19,106 nucleotides of DNA from an uncultured archaeon (GTDB lineage: Archaea > Halobacteriota > Methanosarcinia > Methanosarcinales > Methanoperedenaceae), in assembly GCA_902386085.1 (NCBI GenBank), contig CABMIA010000114.1, positions 1 to 19,106 of the forward strand. Direction: 5' to 3'. Positions 1 through 7,128 of the stretch are shown here, in pieces (the first letter of the stretch is position 1; each line of letters starts with the position of its first letter). A program made the translations under genes and the position numbers. The notes under the pieces were generated by a model. That model saw nothing but the letters and a program-made list of their open reading frames with translations, did not search any database and was not told where the DNA came from.

Positions 1-1092
1 CAGAGGCGTCACGAGTTCATGAGTTATATTTGAAATGAACTCGGTTTTTAATCTGTCAGCGTCTTTGAGTTCTTCGTAGGATTTCTCTAACTTTTCATGG
101 TATTCCCTGAGTTTTTGTTCTAATTTTCGTTTTTCGGTAATATCCCTGGCTATGCCATGGATCTCTGTTATACTGCCACCGTTCCTGATAGCCCGGGTTC
201 TTATCTCTCCCCATCTGTGTTCCCCGTTCTTGCACACCAGCTCAAGGATTATTGGTTGTTCTACAGGAAGACCTGAGACCTGCATTATCAGGGTCTCCTG
301 GGCGACCTTAAAACTTTCGGGTGTAAGCCATCTGGAAATGTGGGAGCCTATAACATCTTCAGATGTGCATTTAAGGTTCTCAAGACCGATTTTGTTTATT
401 GACAAAAAGCAGCCCCTCACATCAAGGGTGTACATTGGGTCGTCGGCGTTCTCAAAGAGATCGCGGTATCTTCCTTCGGAATCGTACAATTTCTTATGAG
501 CTTCCTCTAATTTCTCCTCAAGGTTCTCTTTGTAATGATTGAGCTCCTGAACATTATTTTTCATCTGGCTGCACATTCTTGCATTCTGGACCACCGATGA
601 TGCCCGGGATGCGGCAATGGTAACAAAACTAATCTCTTCATCTGTAAACGTGTGTGGGTTCTTCATATAGACGTTTAATAAGCCGATAACTTTCGATCCC
701 AGTTTCATAGGCGTAAATATCTGAGAGGAAAAACCGAGTTCTCTGGTCAGATCGTACCATGTTCTGTCCTTAGGCTCTTCGAACACATTGGGAACCAGGT
801 AATATTCGCCTGTTCGCAGCACTATGCCCGAAGGGCTGGATGTTATTGCCACTCCTGCCCTATTCCCGGCTTCGTACACCCTTTCTATATAGTCGGGCGG
901 CAGTCCGTATGATTCTATCATTTTGAGTTCATTATCTCCTTCATCGACCAGCATGATAGTACCGGAATGCGCGTTCACTGTCTTGCAGGCGATTTTCAGG
1001 ATCTCGTGTAAGATATTATCAAATTCAAGAGTGATGTCTATAGAGGCTATATCGGATAGTGCTTTCAGTTTCGACGACTCGTAATCATCCAT
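1..1092 (-). CDS. GAF-PAS-HisKA sensor histidine kinase, N-terminal part (runs off window)
   Basis: The frame is open from an ATG at 1092 to the window edge, giving 364 residues with no stop. A GAF domain covers roughly residues 20-180, a charged coiled-coil linker 185-215, and a PAS domain 210-330 ending in GIARDITEKRKL. The start of a HisKA dimerisation helix follows, whose phospho-acceptor motif HELVTPL is the last thing visible. The catalytic ATPase domain lies outside the window. No membrane segment is seen, so it is probably a cytoplasmic sensor; the GAF or PAS ligand cannot be told. GGAG sits 7 bases before the ATG, and the upstream oxidoreductase stops one base earlier, so the two are very likely co-transcribed. 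The PAS domain closely resembles the fourth PAS of the regulator at 13206-13844. Confidence 0.9.
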   Translation of the reverse strand, partial: MDDYESSKLKALSDIASIDITLEFDNILHEILKIACKTVNAHSGTIMLVDEGDNELKMIESYGLPPDYIERVYEAGNRAGVAITSSPSGIVLRTGEYYLVPNVFEEPKDRTWYDLTRELGFSSQIFTPMKLGSKVIGLLNVYMKNPHTFTDEEISFVTIAASRASSVVQNARMCSQMKNNVQELNHYKENLEEKLEEAHKKLYDSEGRYRDLFENADDPMYTLDVRGCFLSINKIGLENLKCTSEDVIGSHISRWLTPESFKVAQETLIMQVSGLPVEQPIILELVCKNGEHRWGEIRTRAIRNGGSITEIHGIARDITEKRKLEQKLREYHEKLEKSYEELKDADRLKTEFISNITHELVTPL

Positions 1093-1093
1093 T

Positions 1094-2173
1094 TCAAAGC
1101 TCCGGGTTCTGCGGACAGGACACAGAAGTCTCTCCTCTCAAAAAGAATAAACAGGTGCCGCAGTCCGTACATCGCACAAACGGCTGTTTATTCAAGGACT
1201 TCCTGACAAATGCATGGTCAGCTACCTGCGGCCTGCATATTGCAGCGAGATCTGCCATTTTTTTTGAGATAACGCTATCTGCATATTCCAGGCTCCGTAT
1301 GTTCCCTGCACATATTACAGGCACATCAACAGTTTTACGTATCCCGGAAGCTAAATATACGTGCACGCCTTCTCCCATGTCTGCAGTTGGAGCCATGTGG
1401 GGCATGGCCGCATATGTTCCTGCACCGACGCTGATGATATCTGCACCTGCGTTCACAAGTCGCTGTGCAATTTTTCCTGTCTCTTCAAGTGTAAGCCCGC
1501 CATCAACGAATTCATCGGCGCTGATGCGGCATATGATAGGTGTATTCCCTATCTTCCTTTTGACTTTTTCTATTATCTCTGTAAAGAACAATGCCTTATC
1601 CATGCCATACTTGTCCTGGCGCTTATTCGAAAATGGAGACAGGAATCCCCCGATCAGGTAGCCGAAGGCTCCGTGAAGTTCGATCAATTCTGCACCGGCT
1701 CTTTTTGCCCTTCTTGCACCCTCAGTGAAATCGTCCTGTATCCTTTCTATTCCTCTTTTGCCAAGCTCATGAGGCATTTCCTTCATGACAGGGCAGGGAA
1801 TCGCAGAAGGCGCAACAAGCGGATATCCGGTCATTGCCGATGATGTCTGTCTTCCCGCATGCATAAGCTGGGCAGCCGGGACAGCGCCTTTTTTATTTAT
1901 GAGTGAAAAAAGTTCTTTGAGCCCGGTTATATGTTTGTCATTATTTATTCTTAAAGCATTCGTGTTCGGGATTCCGTCATCTGATACCGCCATGCATCCT
2001 GCTATTACCAACCCTGAACCCCCTTCTGCGATTCTTCCGTACATCCGCAGCAATCGTTCAGTGACAAAACCCCCCGGTGTTGCGAAATTTGTCTGGAAAG
2101 CCGGGAAAACAATACGATTGGGGAGAGTAATGTTGCCGATATCCAGAGGTTCCAAAACGCTATTTAGGCCCAT
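1094..2173 (-). CDS. NADH:flavin oxidoreductase, Old Yellow Enzyme family, with C-terminal Fe-S motif
   Basis: This 359-residue protein has the FMN-binding TIM barrel of the OYE/2,4-dienoyl-CoA reductase family. It opens with an LPNRIVFPAF segment, has AQLMHAGRQTS near 101-111, and ELHGAFGYLIGGFLSP near 165-180, the active-site strand. H167 is kept, but the second residue of the usual HxxH pair is F170. ICAGNIRS near 287 matches the phosphate-binding end of the barrel. Cysteines C335, C338, C341 and C353 form a C-x2-C-x2-C-x11-C cluster followed by PQNP, like the 4Fe-4S site of trimethylamine dehydrogenase-type enzymes. The FAD/NAD domains those enzymes carry next are absent, so electrons must come from a separate partner. 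The substrate is unknown, probably an enone or enoyl compound. It sits one base before a sensor kinase gene. Confidence 0.88.
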   Translation of the reverse strand: MGLNSVLEPLDIGNITLPNRIVFPAFQTNFATPGGFVTERLLRMYGRIAEGGSGLVIAGCMAVSDDGIPNTNALRINNDKHITGLKELFSLINKKGAVPAAQLMHAGRQTSSAMTGYPLVAPSAIPCPVMKEMPHELGKRGIERIQDDFTEGARRAKRAGAELIELHGAFGYLIGGFLSPFSNKRQDKYGMDKALFFTEIIEKVKRKIGNTPIICRISADEFVDGGLTLEETGKIAQRLVNAGADIISVGAGTYAAMPHMAPTADMGEGVHVYLASGIRKTVDVPVICAGNIRSLEYADSVISKKMADLAAICRPQVADHAFVRKSLNKQPFVRCTDCGTCLFFLRGETSVSCPQNPEL

Positions 2174-2197
2174 ATATTGAAAGATAATGCTATTTGC

Positions 2198-2208
2198 CTA
2201 TTTTAAGA
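2198..2208 (-). promoter_or_regulatory. Candidate TATA box for the oxidoreductase gene
   Basis: On the minus strand the segment reads TCTTAAAATAGG, centred about 30 bases before the ATG at 2173. No Shine-Dalgarno stands before that ATG, so a very short leader is plausible. Called by eye from composition and spacing. Confidence 0.4.
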
Positions 2209-2240
2209 TTTCCGATGCCCGGATTTTTTTCAGATAGTTT

Positions 2241-2256
2241 CATAAAGATAAATAAT
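2241..2256 (+). promoter_or_regulatory. Candidate TATA box for the UPF0146 gene
   Basis: An A/T-rich element (ATAAAGATAAATAA) lies about 20-28 bases before the ATG at 2270 and no Shine-Dalgarno is visible, which fits a leaderless archaeal transcript. Only spacing and composition support it. Confidence 0.4.
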
Positions 2257-2269
2257 AGTAATACAGACC

Positions 2270-2683
2270 ATGATTTCAGATTACAAAGACCTTGCGGATT
2301 TTATTTTAAAAAATTACAATGATAAAGTGGTCGAAGTAGGTGCAGGAAGCATGCCGCATGTGGCACTTATTTTAAAGGAGAAACTGGATGTGATTGTCAC
2401 AGACGTGACATATTCAGATAATGGATCGAAACATCCCGGGATCAGGTTTTGCAGGGATGATATATTCAACCCTGATATGGATCTTTATAAAAATGCATCT
2501 CTCATATATTCCATAAGACCTCCGATAGATATCCAGGAAGTGATGGCAAGGGTGGCAAAAGAAGTCGGGGCTGACCTGATTATAAGGCCATTCGGAAATG
2601 AAAAGGCTGACCTGAGCATGATCTTTAAAAGCTGTTCGTTGTTAAATTATAAGACCACACGGTTCTATTTGTATCATGGCTAA
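2270..2683 (+). CDS. UPF0146 family protein (Rossmann-like)
   Basis: The 137-residue product matches the archaeal UPF0146 family by overall pattern: an N-terminal helix, the glycine-rich VVEVGAGSMP loop near residues 20-29, the strand VIVTDV near 41-46, and a SIRPP segment after the central helix. The loop and following acidic residue resemble the nucleotide-binding half of class I methyltransferases. The protein is shorter than a full methyltransferase, and no activity is established for the family to my knowledge. It diverges from the oxidoreductase gene and stands alone, about 117 bases before the KaiC-like gene. Function should be treated as unknown. Confidence 0.85.
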   Translation: MISDYKDLADFILKNYNDKVVEVGAGSMPHVALILKEKLDVIVTDVTYSDNGSKHPGIRFCRDDIFNPDMDLYKNASLIYSIRPPIDIQEVMARVAKEVGADLIIRPFGNEKADLSMIFKSCSLLNYKTTRFYLYHG

Positions 2684-2747
2684 CCAGGATTATAACACCT
2701 TTCGAGCTTTCCGCTTGTTTTACTGACCTTTTTATATGTTATGGTAC

Positions 2748-2775
2748 CTATTTATATATACTAAAATTTAAATAG
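2748..2775 (+). promoter_or_regulatory. TATA region for the KaiC-like/GTPase/roadblock operon
   Basis: Two overlapping A/T-rich elements, TTTATATATA at 2751-2760 and AAATTTAAATAG at 2765-2775, precede the ATG at 2801. Use of the first would start transcription near 2780 and leave a leader of about 20 bases holding an AAAGG ribosome-binding site. Transcription probably continues through the tightly spaced genes to at least 5291. Confidence 0.55.
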
Positions 2776-2800
2776 TATTATAGTGACTAAAGGCTTAACG

Positions 2801-3505
2801 ATGAGTGACTATACAACCGGCATCAAGGAATTGGACGATCCAATTGGTGGTATAAAAAAGGGTTCCAACATCATGCTTATCGGCCCTCCGATGAGCAGAA
2901 AAGAAGTTATCCTATATAACATAATGTATCACGGCGCTGCAAAAAATGAAAACGCTGTGATAACGGTGACCACACGTGAATCCGCAACTCATATTTTAGA
3001 ATGGTTCAAGGAAAATAAATTAGCCCTTCCGCTGTCAAGGGTCGGGATAGTTGATTGCGTCACGAAAACGCTTGGAGGCGGGGCGATAGAGAATGAAAAT
3101 ATTAAAATAGCGAGCAGCCCTGTGGATTTGACCGGAATAGGAGTGAAAATAAGCCAGTTCTTTGAAGAGTTCTTTATGAAAAAGAACATCCGGAAAACCC
3201 AGCTTCATATCAATTCACTTTCCACAATATTGATGTATTCCAACATACAGACCGTTTTCAGGTTTCTTCATGTTTTTACAGGACGCATCAAGGCCGCAGG
3301 AGCTCTTGGAATATATGTACTGGAAAGCGGCATGCATGACGAACAGGCAATTGCGACCTTAAAACAGTTGTTTGACGGAATGATAGAGATCAAATCTGAA
3401 AATGATAAGAATTTCATAAGAGTAATAGGCTTATCTCCAAAACCCACTCCCTGGTTTGAATATGAGATAGAAGGAGCAAATGTAAGGATAGTCGGGAGAA
3501 AATAG
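2801..3505 (+). CDS. KaiC/RecA-like protein with degenerate ATPase motifs
   Basis: With ATG at 2801 the protein is 234 residues; an in-frame GTG at 2783 is possible, but AAAGG stands 8 bases before the ATG. The N-terminus TTGIKELDDPIGGIKKGS is the standard opening of archaeal KaiC/RadA-like domains. The P-loop is degraded to GPPMSRKEV (residues 28-36), lacking the GxGKT end. The Walker B strand reads LHINSLST, with Asn138 where the catalytic aspartate belongs. The fold is therefore kept while ATP hydrolysis looks unlikely. It ends one base before the fusion gene, whose GGGAG ribosome-binding site lies in its last codons. This arrangement suggests a structural or regulatory partner of the GTPase fusion. 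The exact role is unknown. Confidence 0.82.
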   Translation: MSDYTTGIKELDDPIGGIKKGSNIMLIGPPMSRKEVILYNIMYHGAAKNENAVITVTTRESATHILEWFKENKLALPLSRVGIVDCVTKTLGGGAIENENIKIASSPVDLTGIGVKISQFFEEFFMKKNIRKTQLHINSLSTILMYSNIQTVFRFLHVFTGRIKAAGALGIYVLESGMHDEQAIATLKQLFDGMIEIKSENDKNFIRVIGLSPKPTPWFEYEIEGANVRIVGRK

Positions 3506-3506
3506 C

Positions 3507-4682
3507 ATGATCGAAACCGGTATTCCGAAGGTTGATGAATTTCTGGGTGGGGTAAAACCTAAAGGGAAAAACCTTGTATATTACATCCAGCACGGAGTGG
3601 AAGGAGAGATATTCGTTATTCAAACCGTTTATAATTCACTAAAAAACGGTGGAACCTGCGTTTTTGTAGTATCGAGCACAACGCCTGATAATATAAGGAA
3701 TCTATTCAAGGAATTCGGGTGGGACATTGACCCTTATAAAAACAACCTATTTTTTGTTGATGCTTATAACCCGTTAATCGGAGCCCTCTCAAATGAGAAG
3801 TACGTAGTATCAAACCCGGACAACATCGAGGATTTCAGTAAAGTAATAACTGATGTACTGAAAGAATTACACCCCGGCACAATAGTATTCGGCTCCCTTT
3901 CTACAGTAATGGATTTATGCGGCGAGACAGAAACCATCGAAGCAGTCAGGAGCTGGAATAAACTGGCGATGCTGTACGATCATGTTATGGTTTATAATTT
4001 TACGGCATGGCCGTATTCCCGGGAAACCCTGGACTTAATAAAAAAGGATATGTTCAATGCGGTTATTTCCATTGGGGGAATAGCAGAACGCGTCATCTTC
4101 GGGCAGTATTTCGGAATACTTAAATCGGACTGGGCAAAGGAAACAAAGAAATCCATGCTTTTCAGGGTACTGCGCCCTGGAGGAATAAAACTATTCATAC
4201 CAAAGATTCTTGTCACAGGGCCTTTTGATGCCGGGAAATCCTCATTTGTGCACGCGCTTTCAACCAGGGCCATATCAGTTGACAGGTTTGGGACCACTAT
4301 CGCGCTTGACCACGGTCATGTGGATTACAAAGGTTTCAGTGCAGATATTTTCGGGACGCCTGGCCAGGAGCGGTTTGACCCGATCATAAAACTATTAAGC
4401 GGCGAATCTATGGGCATCTTCCTTGTTGTTGATTCCACGAACCCGACTGACTTTGTGCGTGCAAAACAGATGCTTGAGATCACAAAGTCCTACGGGCTGC
4501 CTTATGTTGTAATAGCCAATAAGCAGGATCTGCCTGGTGCCCTGACGCCTGAAGAAATCAGGAAACAGTTTAATTTACCTGACGATGTACCCATCATCCC
4601 TGCGGTGGCGAAAGATAAGATCGGAGTATATGAGGCATTTGAGGTATTGATAGATAAGATCACAGGAGAATCCGATGCCTGA
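3507..4682 (+). CDS. Fusion of pseudo-KaiC domain and MglA/COG2229-like small GTPase
   Basis: Residues 1-225 of this 391-residue protein follow a KaiC-like fold, opening with ETGIPKVDEFLGG. The P-loop position reads QHGVEGEIF without lysine, and the Walker B strand reads TIVFGSLST without aspartate, so this half is not expected to hydrolyse ATP. Residues 230-388 are a complete small GTPase: P-loop GPFDAGKSS (238-246), switch I threonines T263/T264, FGTPGQERF (282-290), guanine-specificity motif NKQD (338-341) and a weaker G5 at PAVAKD (365-370). FGTPGQERF is characteristic of the MglA-like COG2229 group, which commonly pairs with roadblock proteins. The start codon follows GGGAG at 8 bases. 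Its stop overlaps the roadblock start. The expected role is a GTP-dependent switch; the output is unknown. Confidence 0.87.
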   Translation: MIETGIPKVDEFLGGVKPKGKNLVYYIQHGVEGEIFVIQTVYNSLKNGGTCVFVVSSTTPDNIRNLFKEFGWDIDPYKNNLFFVDAYNPLIGALSNEKYVVSNPDNIEDFSKVITDVLKELHPGTIVFGSLSTVMDLCGETETIEAVRSWNKLAMLYDHVMVYNFTAWPYSRETLDLIKKDMFNAVISIGGIAERVIFGQYFGILKSDWAKETKKSMLFRVLRPGGIKLFIPKILVTGPFDAGKSSFVHALSTRAISVDRFGTTIALDHGHVDYKGFSADIFGTPGQERFDPIIKLLSGESMGIFLVVDSTNPTDFVRAKQMLEITKSYGLPYVVIANKQDLPGALTPEEIRKQFNLPDDVPIIPAVAKDKIGVYEAFEVLIDKITGESDA

Positions 4683-5043
4683 CACCATTGATATGGTAGA
4701 TAAGGTGCTTGCAGACCTGAAAAAGGTAGGAGGGGTGGAAGCATGCGCTGCCGCCAGCCGCGACGGGTTACTGATTCGCGCCATTCTGCAACAGGAATAT
4801 TTTTCCGAATCGTTTGCCGCAATGTCGGCAACCATGCTTGGAGCAGCCGAGGCGGCCACGACAGAACTTGGAAAAGGTGTCCCCCACAGGGTGATTGTAG
4901 AATCCGAACATGGCAGACTGATCGCCGTCGGGGCAGGGCGCAGGGCACTTCTGATCGTTCTTGTGGATTCGGAAACCGGCCTTGGATTAATCCTTCTTGA
5001 ACTTGATAAAGCGGCTGCTAAGCTCAAGGAGCTTTTGGCATGA
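4675..5043 (+). CDS. Roadblock/LC7-domain protein (MglB-like partner of the GTPase)
   Basis: The 122-residue protein is a single roadblock/LC7 domain. An N-terminal helix (IDMVDKVLADLKKV) leads to VEACAAASRDGLLIRAIL, the long central helix carries MSATMLGAAEAATTEL, and the strand VIVESEHGRLIAVGAG ends the sheet. In bacteria MglB of this family forms dimers that stimulate GTP hydrolysis by MglA. Here the gene overlaps the 3' end of a GTPase gene by 8 bases and has AGGAG 6 bases before its ATG, so the two are translationally coupled. GTPase-activating activity is inferred from family and context, not seen. The downstream CRM gene overlaps its stop by 4 bases. Confidence 0.88.
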   Translation: MPDTIDMVDKVLADLKKVGGVEACAAASRDGLLIRAILQQEYFSESFAAMSATMLGAAEAATTELGKGVPHRVIVESEHGRLIAVGAGRRALLIVLVDSETGLGLILLELDKAAAKLKELLA

Positions 5044-5291
5044 ACCAGCAATACAGGGCAGAAGCCTCTGAACTCGAACTCAGCATGCATATTGGTAAAT
5101 CCGGAATCGAGAAAGTAGTAGAGGAATTAAAAAAACAGTTGAAAACAAAAAAAATGGTTAAAGTAAAATTTCTCAGGACCGCTCTTCTTGAAGGGAATAA
5201 ACAGGAATTATCGGAAAAACTGGCTGACCTTACAGATTCTGAACTTATTGAGGTCAGGGGGAACACGGCAGTGTTTCGCCGAAAAGGGTAA
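5040..5291 (+). CDS. CRM-domain (YhbY family) RNA-binding protein
   Basis: The 83-residue product is a single CRM domain. LELSMHIGKSGIEKVVEELKKQL resembles the YhbY opening in which the conserved loop appears as (H/I)GKxG, and the rest has the expected strand-helix order, ending in a final strand, VRGNTAVFRRKG. Family members bind RNA; bacterial YhbY associates with the large ribosomal subunit precursor. AAGGAG lies 8 bases before the ATG, which overlaps the roadblock stop as ATGA. It is followed after about 90 bases by S19e and then PDCD5, a neighbourhood expected of archaeal ribosome-related genes. It is therefore probably part of ribosome assembly rather than of the GTPase switch, though it is co-transcribed with it. 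Confidence 0.88.
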   Translation: MNQQYRAEASELELSMHIGKSGIEKVVEELKKQLKTKKMVKVKFLRTALLEGNKQELSEKLADLTDSELIEVRGNTAVFRRKG

Positions 5292-5368
5292 ATACTATCC
5301 GATAAGTAAATAAGACCCCAGAATTATTCAGGGAACAAATATCCCATTACCTATACAGATGATTTTAT

Positions 5369-5375
5369 GGAGGAT
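5369..5375 (+). promoter_or_regulatory. Strong ribosome-binding site fixing the TTG start of S19e
   Basis: GGAGGAT stands 5 bases before the TTG at 5381 and decides that unusual start. No ATG in this frame would retain the conserved N-terminus. Confidence 0.8.
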
Positions 5376-5380
5376 CAACA

Positions 5381-5830
5381 TTGACAACAGTATATGACGT
5401 GCCCGCAGAAATGCTAATAAATAATGTGGCACAGAAGCTAAAAACCGACCAGAAAACCAAACCGCCCGAGTGGGCAAGCTTTGCCAAGACAGGAGCACAC
5501 AAGGAGCTATCTCCTGATAATGCCGACTGGTGGTTCGTGAGATGCGCTTCAATATTAAGGCGTGTCTATATGGATGGACCAGTAGGCGTTTCGCGCCTGC
5601 GAAGTTTCTACGGAGGGCGGCACAGGAATGGGGTTAAGCCCATTCACTTTTCCAAAGGAAGCGGGTCGATCGCAAGAGAAGCGCTTCAGCAGCTTGAGAA
5701 AGCGGGTTTCATCAAGACCCAGAAGACAGGCAGGTCAATCTCACAGCAGGGACAGTCATTTTTAGATGATTCGGCGAACGAAGTTAAATCCGAACTGATT
5801 AAAACGAATCCTGCTATTGCGAAATATTAA
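5381..5830 (+). CDS. rps19e: 30S ribosomal protein S19e
   Basis: The 149-residue length and sequence match archaeal S19e throughout. It begins TTVYDVPAEMLINNVAQKL, continues with PPEWASFAKTGAHKELSP, DWWFVRCASILRRVYMDGPVG and RLRSFYGGRHRNG, and ends in a winged-helix-like half with GSIAREALQQLEKAGFI and GRSISQQGQSFLD. S19e is a small-subunit protein found only in archaea and eukaryotes, where it takes part in late 18S/16S processing. Translation starts at TTG behind a strong GGAGG. It is followed after three bases by the PDCD5 gene, a pairing conserved in many archaea. Confidence 0.97.
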   Translation: MTTVYDVPAEMLINNVAQKLKTDQKTKPPEWASFAKTGAHKELSPDNADWWFVRCASILRRVYMDGPVGVSRLRSFYGGRHRNGVKPIHFSKGSGSIAREALQQLEKAGFIKTQKTGRSISQQGQSFLDDSANEVKSELIKTNPAIAKY

Positions 5831-5833
5831 ATT

Positions 5834-6172
5834 ATGGATGAGGATCTCGAAGAGATAAGAAGGCGCAAGCTTGAGCAGTTGCAGCAGCAACAGTACGGCG
5901 CCCAGGCTCAGGCTGCCCAGCAGGAACAGGCGCGCGCCGAGTATGAAGCCAAAAAGCAGGCGATATTGCGCCAGATACTCACTCCCGAAGCAAGAGAGAG
6001 ATTAAATACGCTCAAGATGACAAAACCTGAGCTTGTGGCAAGCGTGGAAGCGCAACTGGTTTCTCTTGCCCAGAGCGGCAGGCTTTCGACCAAGATAGAC
6101 GATTCCAAACTCAAGGCGCTGCTTTTGCAGCTTCAGCCGAAGAAGCGAGAGATGCAAATAAAAAGGGTTTGA
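5834..6172 (+). CDS. PDCD5-family DNA-binding protein
   Basis: This 112-residue protein has the family signature: a charged N-terminal helix ([17 protein letters not shown]), a Gln/Ala-rich linker, and the three-helix core [42 protein letters not shown], ending in a basic tail ([10 protein letters not shown]). Archaeal PDCD5 homologues bind double-stranded DNA; their cellular role is poorly defined. No Shine-Dalgarno precedes the ATG, which is three bases after the S19e stop, so translation probably relies on the upstream ribosomes. In many archaea rpl39e, rpl31e and eIF6 genes follow; here the next genes are a convergent toxin-antitoxin pair. Confidence 0.95.
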   Translation: MDEDLEEIRRRKLEQLQQQQYGAQAQAAQQEQARAEYEAKKQAILRQILTPEARERLNTLKMTKPELVASVEAQLVSLAQSGRLSTKIDDSKLKALLLQLQPKKREMQIKRV

Positions 6173-6176
6173 GGGT

Positions 6177-6265
6177 TTACCTTTTACTTTCAAAGATTTC
6201 ATTAATCAATCCGGTACAGACTTCAAAAACGTCCTCTGCTGACATTAAAGCCTCTTCTGCATCAA
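6177..6265 (-). pseudogene. Detached C-terminal end of the HEPN gene, one base out of frame
   Basis: Beyond the HEPN stop at 6262, the next frame reads DAEEALMSAEDVFEV and continues to ESKR before a TAA at 6177-6179. This is the helix expected at the end of HEPN proteins of this type. Removing one A from the run of five at 6266-6270 (T on the plus strand) joins the two parts into one 144-residue protein. The restored stop lies only four bases from the convergent PDCD5 stop, as compact archaeal genomes usually show. Either a real frameshift or a homopolymer sequencing error would explain it. Confidence 0.75.
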
Positions 6266-6612
6266 TTTTTCCTGAAAATATCGGACGCCGGTCTAAGCTG
6301 AGCTTCATAGCCATACAAAGCAGGGCCTCTTTTCTTGGCCAGATCCCTTGATATCCTTATAAGCTCTGGAATCTTATGATTGAACCAGTCCGGAAATTTT
6401 TCTTTTACATTTTCGAGGGAATCGCTTACATCGTGTTCTCTGGGGTATTCCACCGCAATACCTCTAAGCACTGCTTTTAAACTCAATTCGACACATTCCT
6501 GCGCTCTTCTTATGGTAATTGGATAATCTTCCTCGCTAAATGCATCTGTACTTTCTTTGAGGCATCGTTTAGCCCTGATTATATAATCCTGGGCCATTAA
6601 TTTAGTATTCAC
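6262..6612 (-). CDS. HEPN-domain protein, toxin of an MNT/HEPN pair, truncated by frameshift
   Basis: As read, the protein is 116 residues from a GTG at 6612 (an ATG at 6597 is also possible). It has the helical HEPN pattern of small archaeal COG1895-like proteins: AQDYIIRAKRCLKESTDAF, RRAQECVELSLKAVLRGI, then YPREHD around H60, and ALYGYE near residue 100. Proteins of this family form ribonuclease toxins paired with a nucleotidyltransferase antitoxin that modifies them. A canonical R-x4-6-H motif is not clear here. The GTG overlaps the stop of the upstream MNT gene as GTGA. A single extra A near the end removes the last helix of about 28 residues, which may inactivate the toxin or be a sequencing artefact. 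Confidence 0.85.
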   Translation of the reverse strand: MNTKLMAQDYIIRAKRCLKESTDAFSEEDYPITIRRAQECVELSLKAVLRGIAVEYPREHDVSDSLENVKEKFPDWFNHKIPELIRISRDLAKKRGPALYGYEAQLRPASDIFRKN

Positions 6613-7106
6613 AATTGCACACTCTCTCCGAGCTTCAAGTCAGGTTTTAATATCCAAAACCATGAATCTCCCCGCTCAACTCTTCTGGCACCCAGCTCTT
6701 TAAGCCTACTTCTTAGCTTGTTTAATTCTTCATCCAGAATGCCTGTATCATAATGTATTATAACATCCGTAGTTAAATCGAGAAGAATGGGAGGATGAGT
6801 CCTGAGCTCTTCAGGAGAGAATATTATTTCCTGGATATTCGGGCGTCTCTTGAAGTTGTCTTTGAATTTTGCATATTCTAAAGTTTTGGATAATTTCTCC
6901 TCGACATTGCTGGTTAATTTTATTCTTTCCCCGAAAGACAATTTCTCTATGCCCTCGATGACAATCAGAATATCAATGTCGCTCTGTGGAAATTTTGCGG
7001 TTCCCCTGGCAACAGAGCCGAAGACAGCTACGCTTAATAACCTTTCCCTGAAAGATTGTTTTAAGAGCTCAGTATAGCGGTTTAAAAGTTGCTGTACATT
7101 TATCAT
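6609..7106 (-). CDS. MNT-domain nucleotidyltransferase, antitoxin of the HEPN pair
   Basis: With ATG at 7106 the product is 165 residues; a TTG at 7121 would add five. The polymerase-beta-type motif is complete: GSVARG at residues 30-35 followed by SDIDILIV with D43 and D45, the metal-binding pair. MNT proteins next to HEPN genes are antitoxins that transfer AMP to the toxin. This one is longer than the minimal 100-residue form, with an extra C-terminal part (EELNKLRSRLKELGARRVE). A TATA element at 7129-7140 places transcription start almost at the ATG, supporting this start and a leaderless message. The stop overlaps the HEPN start by four bases. Confidence 0.88.
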   Translation of the reverse strand: MINVQQLLNRYTELLKQSFRERLLSVAVFGSVARGTAKFPQSDIDILIVIEGIEKLSFGERIKLTSNVEEKLSKTLEYAKFKDNFKRRPNIQEIIFSPEELRTHPPILLDLTTDVIIHYDTGILDEELNKLRSRLKELGARRVERGDSWFWILKPDLKLGESVQL

Positions 7107-7128
7107 GTTCGATATTATCAATACAACT

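Noticed and set aside
1059..2180. Three plus-strand open frames opposite the oxidoreductase
   Set aside because: They are antisense to a gene with full family motifs and read as low-complexity Ser/Pro/Cys-rich sequence with no recognisable fold.
6169..6351. 60-codon plus-strand frame after PDCD5
   Set aside because: It lies opposite the frameshifted HEPN 3' end and has no ribosome-binding site or known motif.
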